Positions 35,133 to 48,446 of a stretch of 64,000 nt of DNA are shown piece after piece. Origin of the DNA: Raphanus sativus. Lineage: Eukaryota; Streptophyta; Magnoliopsida; Brassicales; Brassicaceae. The number at the start of each line of letters is the position of its first letter. Within the stretch, counting starts at the first letter, position 1. A program made the position numbers and the translations under genes. The notes beneath the pieces were generated by a model. That model ran no database searches. It worked only from the letters and a program-made list of their open reading frames with translations, and was not told the DNA's origin. Location of the stretch: the NCBI RefSeq assembly GCF_000801105.2, contig NC_079514.1, positions 46,628,515-46,692,514 of the forward strand, given 5' to 3'.

Positions 35133-36890
35133 GTGTCCTCTCGGCTAGTGGACCGCATGAACCAAAGAGCAGCGAGTTGGTCTACAAAGCTCCTATCGAG
35201 TGCAGGGAAGGTAGTGATGGTAAAGAGTGTCCTCTCGGCTATGCCATCGCACTCCATGTCCTGCTTCAAACTCCCTCAATCGCTATGCTCCAGTATCCAA
35301 TCAACCCTGACACACTTCATTTGGGATTCAGAACCAGGAAAGCACAAAATGGCTTGGATCTCATGGGAAAGAATGGCAAAACCCAAGAGAAAAGAAGGCT
35401 TAGGATACAAAGACATTACCTCTGTCAATGATTCTTTGCTTGCAAAAGTCGGCTGGAGGATTCTCAAAAACCCAGACTGTTTGCTCGCCCGATGCCTCAT
35501 GGGGAAATATTGCCATACGGAATCCTTTCTCAAGTGTAAAGCACCAGGAAATGCCTCCCACGGCTGGAGAAGCGTCCTGATAGGGAGATACCTCCTAGTC
35601 AAACAGCTTGGATGGGTTGTAGGGACAGTGGAGAACATAAGCTTATGGGAGGACCCGTGGCTGTCCTGCTTTGAGCAGCAAAGACCATATGGACCTCCAA
35701 CTGAAGCAACAAGTTCTCTTAAAGTCGCAGACTTGATGATACCGGGAGCTCCTTAATGGGATATAGCAAAGATAGATGAGATCATCCCGGTTCACAAGCA
35801 GCAAATCCTAGCGATAAAGCCTAGCAGAATGAGAGCTCCAGATGAACTAATGTGGTTAAAAAACCCAAAAGGAGACTATTCAACACGATCAGGTTACCTT
35901 ACGCTCATGGAGGAGAAAGAAGAAGCACTCTCTGCAGGATTACAAAACACCATCGAGTGGCTCCCAAACGTCTGGCATATCAAGACATCAGAAAAGATTA
36001 AAATCTTTATCTGGAAATCCCTACAAGGCGCTCTGCCCGTAGGAGAACAGTTTGCCATTAGGAATATCCCAATCTCTGCTCAATGCGCAAGATGCAATGT
36101 AGAAGAATCAGTATCGCACCTGCTTTTCACATGCCCATTTGCAGCTGAAGTATGGAGACTTGCCCCTCTGTTGCAGGAAGTAAACTCAGCTAACTTCATC
36201 TCGACGACCGAGGGATGGGAGAGGGTCAGGAGGATACCTTCTCTTCCCCCAACGGGAATCGAATCAGGAACCTTAGCAGCATCAATCGTATGGTCCCTAT
36301 GGATATCAAGAAACCAGCTCCTATTTGAGAAACGCAAGTTCCCTCCAGAAGAAACCATCTTGAAGGTGATTACAGACGCCAGGGAATGGATGCAGGCTCA
36401 AATCCCTCCAAGCCCCAAAGTACTGAAACCTTTGATCAGATCAGAACCGAACTCCTCTCAAGCGGATATCCACTCAATCTACACAGATGCATCTTGGAAC
36501 TCCTCGACGAGATGCGCAGGACTGGGTTGGATCGTTGATTATCGGGATTCATCTTCACAACATGCAGCAACCTCGACTTTTGTCAGCTCGCCCCTTATGC
36601 CGGAAACTATGGCTGTTCTTGCGGCCATGAACTTCGCTCGAGATCATGGAATCGATACCCTCTCGATCTCATCTGACTCTCAAACCCTTATCAATATGCT
36701 GAACCGACAGGAAAAGACTCTTGAGCTCTATGGCGTTATGAGCGATATCTACCTCCTCTGTCGATCATTTATCTTAATCTCGTTTATTTTTATTCCTAGA
36801 GCAGCTAATGCTAGAGCTGACTCTGTTGCCAAACAAGCTCTTTGGGCTGTTAACTTTAGGCTAGGCCCACTTTTATTAATGAATTGAAGT
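35133..36890 (+). pseudogene. 5'-truncated LINE 3' end (zf-RVT plus RNase H)
   Basis: The C-terminal third of a LINE ORF2 on the plus strand: the post-RT segment VDRMNQRAASWSTKLLSSAG and AMPSHSMSCFKLP, the zf-RVT domain CARCNVEESVSHLLFTCPFA, then an RNase H-like domain with IYTDASWN, ETMAVLAAMNFA and ISSDSQTLINMLN. One in-frame TAA (35754-35756) splits an otherwise open frame, and an A-run follows the stop at 36884. Endonuclease and RT core are missing, typical of 5' truncation at insertion. GAGTGTCCTCTCGGCTA occurs at the 5' edge (35131) and again at 35225. No target duplication was found. Confidence 0.85.
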
Positions 36891-36899
36891 TTGAAAAAA

Positions 36900-37833
36900 A
36901 AAAAGAACTCCTCGATAGTCAACATATTAGGTTCTAAAATAAAATAAAAAGGAAAAAAAGAAAAAGAAGGAGAAAAGGCAGAAAAGAAGAAAGGATCGAT
37001 TGTTGAACGAAGGACTCAAACCTATTTTAAAACATTCCTGACGCTTGTCTTCTTCTTCTTAGTTTAAAGTTAAAAATTAACTAAACAATTAGACTATATA
37101 AACAAAATTAGTACTATAATTGTAAGAGACTCACAACGGCTGCACATGCTCTAATATACTCTACCAAAAGATTAATGATTGCTGATATTCCTAAATAAAT
37201 AAGAGTGGACAGTTGAAAAAAGTAAATAATGAAATGATATGAAGTCGAAGAACAATAATTTGGCGAATAAAAATAATAATAATAATAATAATAATTTGGC
37301 GAATAATGTGGATCGCAGAACGTGATAAATCATTTTTTAGTGTATCAAAACATAAACGAGCAAGTGTTGGATGAAAAAAAACGAGCAAGTGTTGTACTGT
37401 TTGTTTTATGGGATTTTTGTTCTTTATGATGCAACTTTCCTTTAAAACGAGTAATGATCTCATAATCAGAAAATACAATAATGAAATATCTTTCAACATT
37501 TCTTCACTGGTCAAATTAAAAAAAAATAGTTGAAGAAAATAACTATAATAGTAAACAAAAGAATGTTTGGATCGTGCAAAAAAATATCTGGATATTTTTT
37601 AAAAAAATTGAAAAAATTGAACGCGGAAGACAAACACAACGGTAAATAACTATGAGTTTGATTTTTTTTTTTTTTTTTGAAACTATGAGTTTGATTTTAC
37701 ATAGTTCCTTTTGGGTTTTATCTTTGTATTCTCTGTTTTATCGGAATTGACCCCAATAACCAAACCTGAATCTTGAACCAACTTTCCACAGTATTATATG
37801 GGTTGATTGGAATGAGACTTAGCTTATGTACTA
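36900..37833. other. intergenic DNA with (AAT)n
   Basis: No gene is seen. An (AAT)n microsatellite at about 37271-37295 is flanked by TTTGGCGAATAA on both sides. Confidence 0.45.
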
Positions 37834-38039
37834 CTAGGGTCAGCCCGCGCTACGCGCGGGATATTGACCATTTGTTATTTCTTTTTATTATAATTTGGGA
37901 TGAAATGTTGTGTGTGTAGCATGTGTTAGCATTTGAAAGTATTGTTTCTTAAAGAATAGTGGCTTATCACAATGTGATAGTGAATTGAGTACAATGACAG
38001 CACTATGTTGATCGTATAGTTAAGAAAGAGTGTGAGCAG

Positions 38040-38664
38040 GAATGGTCATTTAACTTGATATCCGAATCTGTATCCAAACCAGACCCGAACGGATATTGAT
38101 TTAGAAGAGATTGAATATTCGAATCTGAACGGATAATATCCGATCCCGAATGTATATCCGAAGATAACCGAACATAAGAATAGTTGACCATATATTTCTA
38201 GTTTACTTCTCTCTACATATAAATTCTGCACATGATTCAAAATCAGATAATACATATAATTATGGACAAAATCATTTAATATTCACTTGATATATATATC
38301 AAGCTCTTGTTTCTTATATTAAAAAGTTGCATCCAAATTGTTTAAATAACAATTAAATTATCTATTTTTGAAGTTTTATCTTCAAACCTATTAATAGTTT
38401 AATCTATTAAAAATTAGAAGATCACTTAAGTCAAAAGTATATATTTTAAATACAAAAACGTAAACAATGAAGAATTTAAATTTTTACTTTTAAAATCTAA
38501 ATATCCAAACCCGAGACAAAATAACCAAACCTGAAATTAAAATACCCGAACCCCATCCGAAATATAGAAATACCGAATGGATTTTATGCCTCTATATTGA
38601 ATTACCCAAAAATCTGAAATAGCCGATCTGAACCCCAACGGGTATCCAAATGCCCAACCCTAAA
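38040..38664. repeat. degenerate hAT MITE inside Helitron G
   Basis: Arms hold TATCCGAATCTG and GGGTATCCAAATGCCCAACC, of the same family as 50336-51031. The left end has decayed and the target duplication is not certain. Confidence 0.55.
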
Positions 38665-40043
38665 TGTAAGTGAGCTTAAATATATTCATCACATAGTTTG
38701 TGGTTATTAGTTCTAATAAAAGACTATAAAATTATAGTTAGTTATGGTTTTGGTAAGGGTTATTACTTAAGTCACAAACATGAAGTTTAAACTACTAAAA
38801 AAGAATTTTGAACTATTATAAATGTTTTAAAAATTGGTGAGTTTGGTGGCGAGTACATTTGGTTGGGCCCTTTGAAGATTGGAATGTAAAATTTGTTTAG
38901 TGGTTGGCTGTATCTTTTAGGTCCATTAAATGCAGTGGGTTTTACGTTTTTAGGTGTTATTAACTGGGCTTGTGAATCGTGTTTGAAGTTTTCTTATTTT
39001 AAATTAAGTCCGTTGGATATATTTGTTTTTCCTTTTTTGGTTCAGGTGATAAATTGTTTATTTGCAGGATATAATAGTCAACTCTTGGTGTTTTTTTTTT
39101 AATTTGTCCTTCGGTTATTACAACTTTTGTAAATCCTGCAATGATCAATCGTTCAAATTGTTTTTTTGGAGGATGCAGTAACCAACTCTTCTTGTCTTTA
39201 AATTAGTTCTTCTGGAAGTTCAACTTTATCTTGATCAAAAAAAGAAAGAAAGCACAACTTTTTCTCAATTGTGCTTTAACCAAGACTTTATCTCCTGCAC
39301 TGATTTTATTTGTGTACAGAAAGATAGAAAAGTTCTGCATTAACAACTCAGGCTTATTGGTTAGAAACAGAGCAATATATTATCTAATATCTCCACATTA
39401 TATTTTTTTGTATGAAAATGTTTTAACTCAGAGGCAAGGCCTAAACCACTTTGCATAATGTTAAAACCCTACTTTAAATGTAAGTAAAACTTTATTTTTA
39501 TTTGTTAGAAACAGAGCAATAACAATTTGAATGACTTGGGAAGAAAGTAACCAAGCTAAATAGTTAAAAAAGCTACTAATGTATCTTTCGATGTTTCTTA
39601 AATCATGTGGGCTGCATATATTGAAAAAGACAACAACGATGCAAAAGCATAAAAGGTACTAATGTCGATATTGCATACTCTACCTTGGCGATGCGGGCCT
39701 TCTTGGTAGATGATGGGGCCAGAGTTTTCTTTTGTTGATGAGACCACTTGACATTTGCTTCACGTTCCTAGCAAGAGATTATCTTGCTCCTTTCTACTAA
39801 GCTGCAGAATCTTCTACACGAAGAGGGATGAATATACATTAGGCATACTACTTAGAGCTTCATGGATTTGTCTTCAGTTCCGCCAACTCAATCTCGTGAC
39901 TGATATTTGGAATGTTTTCTTCTACTGTAGAACGTGGCCGGCACTGCAACATTATGTTTCTCTGCCACAATAGTTAACGGTGGCTCCATCGAAGTTATGG
40001 TTCAGAGTTGTCGGGAACCAAACCCCGAGGATTTGTAACAATC

Positions 40044-40647
40044 TTATTCATATGACAGAACAAAATGCCATGTGAAACAGTGAAGCTGCAGGAGAGTAAG
40101 TACCATCGGAAGAGATGAGTGTATATACATGTCCGAGCAAGAGATTATCAGAAGGACGAAGTAAGTTGATTCAGATGATGCAGAGAGAGCCACATTGAGG
40201 TACGTAGGAGGAGATGAGGAGAGACGGTCAGGATGAGACTTAACAACCTCACTGGCGCTTACTGTACAGTAAAATCTCTCGAACTTCCCGTCTGGTCGTT
40301 CTAACACCATCGTTGCCGTCACCACCACCTGACAGTAAGTATCCTAATTTCACACTGAACAAAAAGTAAGAGATAAAGGAGTGAGTAAGCTAAACGGAAG
40401 CAACTGATCGAAAAACAAACGGAAGCTAATGGGGAAAAAATTTGATAATCAGACATGAACAAAGTGAAACAGAATCAACAAACCAAATAATAATAATCTC
40501 CCGAATATTTAAAGATTTTGAAGCCGGAGTTACCTTTGGGTCGAGGAGGAGCATGTCCACCATATAAGCTCGCTGTAGTGCTTCACATTCATTGCTTCTC
40601 AGAAGCTTAGGAGGCGGACCTTGACAGTTGGGTGGCATAAATATCGA
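40044..40647 (-). pseudogene. captured gene fragment, two exons, unknown protein
   Basis: Two exon-like blocks on the minus strand with good splice signals. Exon 40534-40647 encodes SIFMPPNCQGPPPKLLRSNE and ends VDMLLLDPK before GT. The next starts at 40328 after CAG and encodes VVVTATMVLERPDGKFERFY and CTVSASEVVKSHPDRL before it degenerates toward a stop at 40044. Phases agree (0 and 0). The RPDGKFERFY/SASEVVKSHP run vaguely recalls plant DUF4228/PADRE proteins, but I do not really recognise it. It lies inside Helitron G, so it is more likely a captured piece than a live gene. Confidence 0.5.
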
Positions 40648-41999
40648 CTGAAACACATGTGTAAAAAAGCCAAATCAACAAACGGGTTCAAGACTTATAA
40701 TTCAAAGTAGTTTGCATAAATATCTAAATACAGAATCTGGAATAATTAAGAGCTTAAACGCCATAAGCTGTTCATGAGTATCAAGAACGAACACCTTAGC
40801 ATCGACGAAGATCAGAAAGTATCTCTATATATATATATATATCGTGATTCAGAATGATTATCAGAAAAATGCAAAGATATAGAAATCAAGATTTCACCTC
40901 CTACCATCAACCTTTAGATTACATGGAAGAGAGCTTAAACAATTTCCAGATGCATTCGCTGTTCCAAAGAGACAGAAGTAATTTGGGATCAAATAAAAAA
41001 AGGTTCACGCTTTTGCATATAAGAAAGAGCTTAGAAACTGAGATAATACCGCTGCTGCGAATAAGTATTGTTGAGATTGAAGCAGCCATATACTTTGAAC
41101 AAACTGAAGAAACGCCAACTGCTCATCTAAAACACCAACTCGAATTTCTGAATCTAGCGTAAAATGCAATATAATCAAAACAGAATCTCAGTATATTAGT
41201 ATACTGTAACATATATGGAGAGATGATGATACCAAGAAGAGAAGTACAGACCTATTTATCCTGAAAACACACCGCCTTGCAGATTCTAAACACGCATTAA
41301 ATTTCTCATCGTGGGTAAATCAATGAATGGAATTAAACACGAAAAGCCATCAATCGGACCGTTTCAGAGACTGAGATGAAGCTCAGGCGTCACTGTGCCG
41401 CCGAAGAAGGAAGAGGGGGTCAGAACTCCATGGCTTGGCGTCTGTAGAATTAGGGATAGAGACAAAATACACTTTTCCGGGCCTAGACACAATTTCATGT
41501 TTAAAAGCCCACGACAGAGTCCATCAGAATACATAATTAATGAAACGATGAGTCTTGTGTTTCTGGGACAGGTGTCGCGCTCTGGTGAGATTATTTTCTG
41601 ACGTGGCACTCTCAAAGAAGAGAGTGCTTTTCTTTATAGTATTAGATGCTATAAAATTAATGCCGTAATTTTTTTGTGATAGCTATTTAAAATTTTTAAT
41701 GTAAAATTGTGGTGTAGGTTTGAGGAGATTTAATTCTTTACATGTAATTTTTTTTAAACAATACATAAATGCTCTAGATTAATGCTTTCTAAAGCTAAAA
41801 AGGAAAATAATTTTTAAAAATCTGTAGCTTTATAAAAAATGTCTAAACCATTACTGAAAAAGATTTGTGGTTAAAAAAGAATTGGCTGCAGTTCTAAAAC
41901 ACTTACCAATAATGTGTTGACAGTTAAGAATCGAATATCTTGATAACTAAGACCAAACACAAAATATCAGGGATATGATTGAGTTCTAATAGCAGCTTA

Positions 42000-42053
42000 T
42001 TTTAGCTAGCTAAACTGTATAATATATAGTTTCATCATTATGTAGATGTGGGA

Positions 42054-42104
<51 letters not shown>

Positions 42105-42290
42105 AAATGCGTGTGTATTGTTTAATGTATATTGTGGTGATTGATATTTGATTTAATTATTCAGTCTCCAATATACATGTATAATGTATATAGAAATTCA
42201 TGTATTAATTATACACGAACTAACCACAACTGCATGTGCTGAAAATGAAATTTAATTTTGTATTCATGTAATAATACTAATTTGAATTTG
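42000..42290. repeat. relic related to ABCG19 3' flank (copy a)
   Basis: TACACGAACTAACCACAACT and ATGTGCTGAAAATGAAATTT match 47985-48035 closely. The latter block in turn aligns with the 3' flank of ABCG19 (see 47705-48180). Confidence 0.6.
42061..42104. repeat. (AT)n(GT)n microsatellite
   Basis: About twelve AT and ten GT units in a row, within the relic above. Confidence 0.9.
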
Positions 42291-43339
42291 ATTTAAATTA
42301 ACCCTTTTTGGTTTCGGATTTAGTATTACTTTTCAGATCGGATTCCGTTCGGTTCTTTGGATTCAAATTTTTTTTTCAGCCCTAGATATATGGCTATTTT
42401 AAGATGTGATCAAAATTAGAACAAAAACTAGTGTTTTATACTTTATCCTGACCTGTACTTATAAATTTATTAGAATGAGACCCTAAAATATAATACAAAT
42501 TTGAACTAAAACCTAAAATATGTGATCCGAACTTAAACCTCGATGCTTACACATGACAATGGCAAATCATTTGACATGTACATATCATAAATATTTTATA
42601 TGATACCAAAGAAAACTTACCTTTTCCATCTATTTGTATCACATTGATATACATATCATGTCGAGAAAAGAGCTATTACAAACAAACCAAATCAATTATA
42701 TGAATAAACATAATAAAGTAAATTGAACATATTCTACAAATAAAAATTGGTTACAACATACATATATTCTTAAAATAGAACGGTGTTAATTAACAATTTG
42801 AGGTGATTGGTTGGGATGTAAGAGTCTTTAGCTTTAATTTTTATATACAACCTTTAAAATTAAAAGCATATTAATATTGGGTTTTAAAGCTATAGTACAA
42901 AAAGCAAAAAAAAATTGGCTGTAAAAATTTCTAAAACTCCAATTTTTGCGGTAGAAATATATTGTTGTACCAATAAATTTTAAAGATACATTCGTTACAG
43001 TTAAATCAAAATTATCTTACAGACTAAATTCTACTACATTTACAACTCAACCAAACACCTCCAGTATTATCACCTATATTAACATGCCATAAAATCTAAC
43101 TAACAATCAACCCAATCTGGTTAACAAATCACGCAATATATATAACTATATCACACAAAAAATTGTTTGGTTATAAACAAAGTTTGTATGAATTAGTATT
43201 TTGGGATTTTGTATATTATTATGTTATAAAGTCGTATTATGTCGAATAAGAAATTTGTTTAAAAAATTATATAATTTATAAATTAGTATATTTTAGATTT
43301 TAAATATACAGTTTATGTATCTCTTTCTTAGGCATAGAC

Positions 43340-43915
43340 ATTTTACCCTGATTCAAAAAAATGAACCGGGACCAACTTGGAATATACATGTTCAGGTCCG
43401 GATTGAGCAAACTACATATTTTTTTTTTTAGATCCGGATGTCTCTATTCGAGTCCCCCATACCAAAGTACCTAAAATGTTTGTGTATATTTGGGTATTTC
43501 ATATATGTTTTCAGAATTACAGATTTTTAAGTTTTGGATTAAGATTTTTGGTTATAGTTTCGGGTTTTGTTAAAATTTCAAAAATATATATCAAGTATTC
43601 CAATAAAACTTTCGATATTTTTATTCCACAGGTAAAATTTTGGATTTTTATGTGTTTGGCTTTTTCAAGTTTTCGGGTACTTTGAATCTTTTCTAGTCCT
43701 ACATATCCAAACTAACATGGACCCATTATGTACTAAAATTACAGGCATTTTACAGGTACTTGAATTATGGACTCGAACCGACCCGGATCCAAAATAACCA
43801 ACACAAACCCAAACTGAATTTTTTTAAATACCTAGTTGGATCCAAATGTATAGGATCCGAAGAGTTTGGACCAGAAAGAAACCAATTTGTATCCGACCCG
43901 AATATCTGAATGCCC
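43340..43915. repeat. degenerate hAT MITE
   Basis: A worn copy of the AACCGACCCGGATCC-type repeat family, with arms facing each other and an AT-rich centre. The ends no longer match. Confidence 0.4.
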
Positions 43916-44550
43916 ATTCTACTCTTTCATTATTTTTGTGTACATTTAATAATAGTCACATATGTTGAGTAGTGAAATTTAATATTTTATTTGAAATATT
44001 GTTAGCTAATTTAATAGTATATACAGTATATATATGTACGATTTTTTCATTTTGTTGAAAAAAACATTTTAGGGGTCTTAATACTTTTTAAGCTTATCTT
44101 AAATATTTTTTATAAAAATTTATTTAACATATAATATATAATTTTGTTTAAGTGTTTTTATCAAATTTGTTTTTGGAAATATTTGGAATTATATCATGCA
44201 AAATGACATAGTATAAATATTGTGTGATATATGCTAACTCATTTTTATAATTAGTGTAAATATTGTAGGTCAGACCATAAAATATGTTCTATAACATTTG
44301 AATAAGAACTATAATGTTAATTGATAAAATATTTTAAAGAAGAAGTGCATCACTTGATAAGGAGTAGGTTGTCAAAAAAGAAATAAGGAGTAGTAATAGA
44401 ATTTATTTAAAATATTTAAAATTTTGTATGGTTAGAGTAACTAATGGTGAATAAAATAATAATAAATAGTTATCCATAGGTCCAACAACTTTTTTGCAGT
44501 TCATTTTTAAAATGATTTTTTTGATAGAATAGATAAAATTGAATAAACTA

Positions 44551-45233
44551 CTAGATTCTAACCCGTCCGACTGGGCGGGTGTTATTTTTTTCAACAATAT
44601 ACCATTTATAATTTCTTCTGTTTTGGATATGTCGTAAAACTATTTTGTACGTGTTTCTATATGTTAGAGTGTGTTCATTTTGTATCCTTGTTTGATATAT
44701 AATAGATAGCGACATCCTTTTTTAAACGGATCATCTATTCTATTAAATTTATTAATACAATTTATTAACTTGTATGATTATCTAAATGAACACAATAAAA
44801 ATATATCTAAAATACAAATTTATATTAATTTTTGGATTTTCATTTTAATCACATTATATTGGGTTATCTTATTGACGTTCTTTTATAAATGTTATTTTAT
44901 CAATTTTTTTTTACAAAACATAGAAATATAGAAAACATTATTAATGAAATTACCACTAATGGAGAATTATATATATGTATATAGCATAATATAGTATATC
45001 TTATAAGAAAGATATAAAAATTTGTTAACAATTGGCCCATTTAAAGGAGAAACAAAATTAAAATTTTAATACTTTTAATTAGTTGTTAGGGAAAGAATAA
45101 TAAATTACAATAACAATTATTGTTATGATATTATTATGCAAATAGATAAATATCAGTTGTGATTTCTAGGAAATAGTCCAATGTGACTTTTAAATGGTAG
45201 ATAAAATCTGTACTTCTCTTTTAATAGAGAAGA
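44551..45233 (-). mobile_element. Helitron B
   Basis: A 683-bp non-autonomous Helitron on the minus strand. Its 3' end is imperfect hairpin CCCGCCCAGTCGGACGGG, then TTAGAAT and CTAG (44551-44554). Its 5' end is TCTTCTCTATTAAAAGAGAA at 45233. It sits between A and T. Confidence 0.7.
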
Positions 45234-45844
45234 TTTGATTTGTAATTCTTTTATTTTTGATAAACTTTTACTATATTATTATAAAATTCATCTATTTTCT
45301 TTTACTTTAGATTCAAAGTTAATTTTATAATAATAATTACTATTTTTATATTTATTTTTAGCCAAAGTCCTTATTTGGTATAAATTAGTTAACTAATTTT
45401 GAGAAGAAGTAGTGTTTGTTGGTTGAATTAATTTTTTATTTTGAGATTTGAAGGCTATGTTCTAGCTTATTCACTTGTTTGATTAATGATTTGCTGTTTA
45501 TTAATGATGTAAGGAGAAAACCAGAAGTTATAGAATTTTGCTGGATATAGAAGTCATTGCTATCATATATAGAAATGATATTTATTTGATGTGTAATACT
45601 ATCAAATGTATACTTATAAATCGGTATTATAATTATACTATTAAATATATATGAATCTCATAGAAATATAAGTGATTGTTACAGTCATTAAGATACTTAG
45701 AAATATGAATAGTATGGTAAATATAATGATTAGTTAATGAATACGTGCAATAATTTGGTTTAGATAGATTTTTTAGATTTTTTTTTAGTAATATAGATAA
45801 TAATATTAAAGGATCACTATTTAAAGTCTAGAGATTGGTTATAA
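45234..45844. other. intergenic DNA
   Basis: AT-rich, nothing recognised. Confidence 0.4.
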
Positions 45845-46075
45845 GAACACTATTATGGGTGATTTTTTAGGAGGGTTTTGAAGAAAAAGTAGTGAACGGT
45901 CTCATTATTTTGCAAAACCCAAAGACAGAATGTTTATAGTGTGTATCTTGTACTGTTTCGACTCTTACTAACACGTAGCAGTCTGCGATTGATTTTCTTT
46001 TTATTTTATTTTTTTTTAAATCAGACAAAAAAAATTTCTTAAAAACCTAAAACAGTTTTAGCCATAATGGTGCTC
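45845..46075. mobile_element. Tourist-like MITE
   Basis: A 231-bp element with inverted ends GAACACTATTATGG and CCATAATGGTGCTC, flanked by TAA (45842-45844 and 46076-46078). Confidence 0.7.
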
Positions 46076-46348
46076 TAAGAACACCTCAAACGGTGTGAGA
46101 CCACTAAAGTTTTTTTTAAAAGTAATTGGTTTTTTTCCTTCTTAAAACTAGTAAAAGCATTAATTTTTCTTCATGTGTTGACATCTGCCCTTTAAATATC
46201 AAAACCGTTTCTTCAAAACCATAAAATCAGAATTTTTTCGTCTTTTTCTTTCCTAGTTTTATTATTTTTGGTTTTTGTTAAATGCTAAAAACTTTTTTCT
46301 AAAGACCTTCTTTCGAGGGAGATGCTCAATCTACTTAAATTGTTTAAA

Positions 46349-47693
46349 CTAGATGATAACCCGCGCTTTGCGCGGAGTGAACTTTTTTTTAAAATATGTT
46401 GTATCTAAATAAATAATACATTTTTTGTTATCAATAATTTTTTTTACATTTGATTAGGGATGATATGTGGGTAGGTATCATTTAGTTTGGTTAAGTTTGG
46501 TTTGGATCTTTGCAAATTTGGTTCGAATCTTTATATGTTCGGTCTGGTCTTAAATTCATATAACCCATTTAATTTTTTAAAAACTTAAAGTTCATATATA
46601 CTTTAAATTTCTCAAAACATAAAAATAAAAATAATATGTTACATATAAATTTGAATAATGTATACCAAAATACTTAAATTTAACATAAAAATTGGTTTAA
46701 CTTAAATATTTGGATAGAAAATGAATAGATATTTTCAGTATTTTGGTATTTTGAGTAATGTTTAGTTATTTTAAATATATAATTTTTACTATTTTTATAT
46801 ATTTCTAAATATTTTGGACAATTTAAAACATCTTAAGTATTTTGTATATTTCTTTTAGATATTATTTTTTTAAATAATATATTTAAGTATATAAATTTAG
46901 TTTGAAATATACTCGGATACCCAAAATATTTTGGTCCGAATCGGGTTCGGTTCTGGTTTTTAGATACCAAAATTTTAAACATGTTCAGATATCTAACCAA
47001 ATTGATTAAAGTTCTATATTATTTTCTAGATTGGATTTGGTTCGGTTATTTGGATTCAGATTTTTTTCCCAACCATATATTTTTTATTGTAACCAAATTT
47101 TAAATGAAAGTGACGATGGTTCATACTGATTTTGGGTATGCAACAATTTTTAAACCAAAACACTTTCTTTTATGTACGTGATTTATTTAGTTAATCATTA
47201 AAAAATATTCAAGACTCATTAAAAACGATAGGCTGAACTGAAAAAAAGTTACAATTGATCACAAAATTTTCAATGTGAGGCTTGTACCATTTTTAGTAAT
47301 TTATAATCATTTTAAAAAATTCGAAATACAACATATAAGAAAAAATATAATTTTTTATTATATGCTTAATGTGATTGTTTAATTTATTTTAACAAATAAA
47401 ATTAAACGAAAAGTATAGAGGATAAAAAAATTATTATCAAATCTTTATTATTCATAATCATTAATGGTGATATATATGTCAATCATATTAGGAAGTTCCG
47501 TAGCTTTTATTTAAGGAAACAATAGAGAATATTTTTTTGTATATTAATAATTGATTTAATAGTTATTTAATAAAAACTATAATATATGTGTAGATGGACC
47601 AACTTATTTCTCTAACAATCCTCAGAATAATTCTCATGATGACATGTGGCTACCAAAAAATGTTGTAATGTTCTAGGATTAATATATAGGGGA
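46349..47693 (-). mobile_element. Helitron D
   Basis: A 1345-bp non-autonomous Helitron on the minus strand. Its 3' end is hairpin CCGCGCAAAGCGCGG, then GTTATCAT and CTAG (46349-46352), followed by T. Its 5' end is TCCCCTATATATTAATCC at 47693, preceded by A. A degenerate hAT MITE (about 46455-47080) lies inside. CTACTTAAATTGTTTAAA occurs on both sides, at 46331-46348 and 47715-47732. Confidence 0.7.
46455..47080. repeat. degenerate hAT MITE inside Helitron D
   Basis: From TGTGGGTAGGTATC to TTTTTTCCCAACCATA, with TTCGGTT-type arms and an AT-rich centre. Same family as 50336-51031 but strongly worn. Confidence 0.4.
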
Positions 47694-47704
47694 TACACCT
47701 TGGT

Positions 47705-48180
47705 AGCTTGTTAGCTACTTAAATTGTTTAAATATAGTCTCATGATTAAGTAGATTTGAGAATATATATATGTTTAATGTTTATTGATTATGGAAACAGA
47801 TCTATGAATTTTTTTACAGGCAAATTATTTTATTGATATCAAATTGAATTCAATAATTGACATGAGTCATAAAAGACAAACAACACAATTTTAAGAAGAT
47901 TCTAGAAAAGTAATATCTTTGACTTTTGCATTTCCAGTCTTAAATAGGTATAATGTAAATCGACAATTCATGTATATACTATATACACGAACTAGCCCCA
48001 ATTGAATGTGCTGAAAATGAAATTTAACTGTGTATTTATGTAATAATGCTAATTTGAATTTTTATATGAAAAACAATATTTTCAATATTGCAGAAAAATA
48101 GAGAGACAAACTATCATAAATGTTACGGCTATACAACCACTTTAGAGAAACTAGCATTTAAAAGTGAGCTTTTGACACTT
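47705..48180. repeat. relic related to ABCG19 3' flank (copy b)
   Basis: The text AATGTGCTGAAAATGAAATT, then TTTTCAATATTGCAGAAAAA and ATAAATGTTACGGCTATACA, parallels 51297-51450 just downstream of ABCG19. There the matching text is AATGTGCTGAATGCTTGAAA, TTTTCAATATTACAGAAAAA and ACAAATGTTACTACTATTAG. No transporter coding sequence remains next to it. Confidence 0.65.
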
Positions 48181-48446
48181 ATTGCTACTTAGACATTTTC
48201 TTCAAACTATCTTCTTTTTCTTTTTTTTTTTACTAACTAAAACATAACTATAATATAAATTTGTAGGTCCCACTATTTTTCCCTCTTCTCATGTTCTTTA
48301 TATTTTGTTTTATTTTTTTCTAAGCATTTGATTTTAGTAAAAACATGATTAAAATAAATAAAAAAAACAGATGCAAAAACTCATTTAAATAGTGGAATAT
48401 CAATAATCATAATTAAATAATTTTCCAGGGTATATACAAATAAGCG

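Larger units (their letters stand above)
37834..41646 (-). mobile_element. Helitron G carrying gene fragments
   Basis: A 3813-bp non-autonomous Helitron on the minus strand. The 3' end is hairpin CCCGCGCGTAGCGCGGG, then CTGACC and CTAG (37834-37837) followed by T. The 5' end is TCTAATACTATAAAGAAAAG at 41646, preceded by A. Near the 5' end GCCACGTCAG occurs, as in other plant Helitrons. Inside are a degenerate hAT MITE (about 38040-38664) and exon-like gene fragments (39700-41400). Confidence 0.7.
41647..44550. other. intergenic DNA with repeat relics
   Basis: No gene is seen. It holds a sequence related to the ABCG19 3' flank (about 42000-42290), a microsatellite, a partial end of the hAT MITE family (about 42300-42380) and a worn full copy at about 43340-43915 ending TCTGAATGCCCATTCTA. 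Confidence 0.45.
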
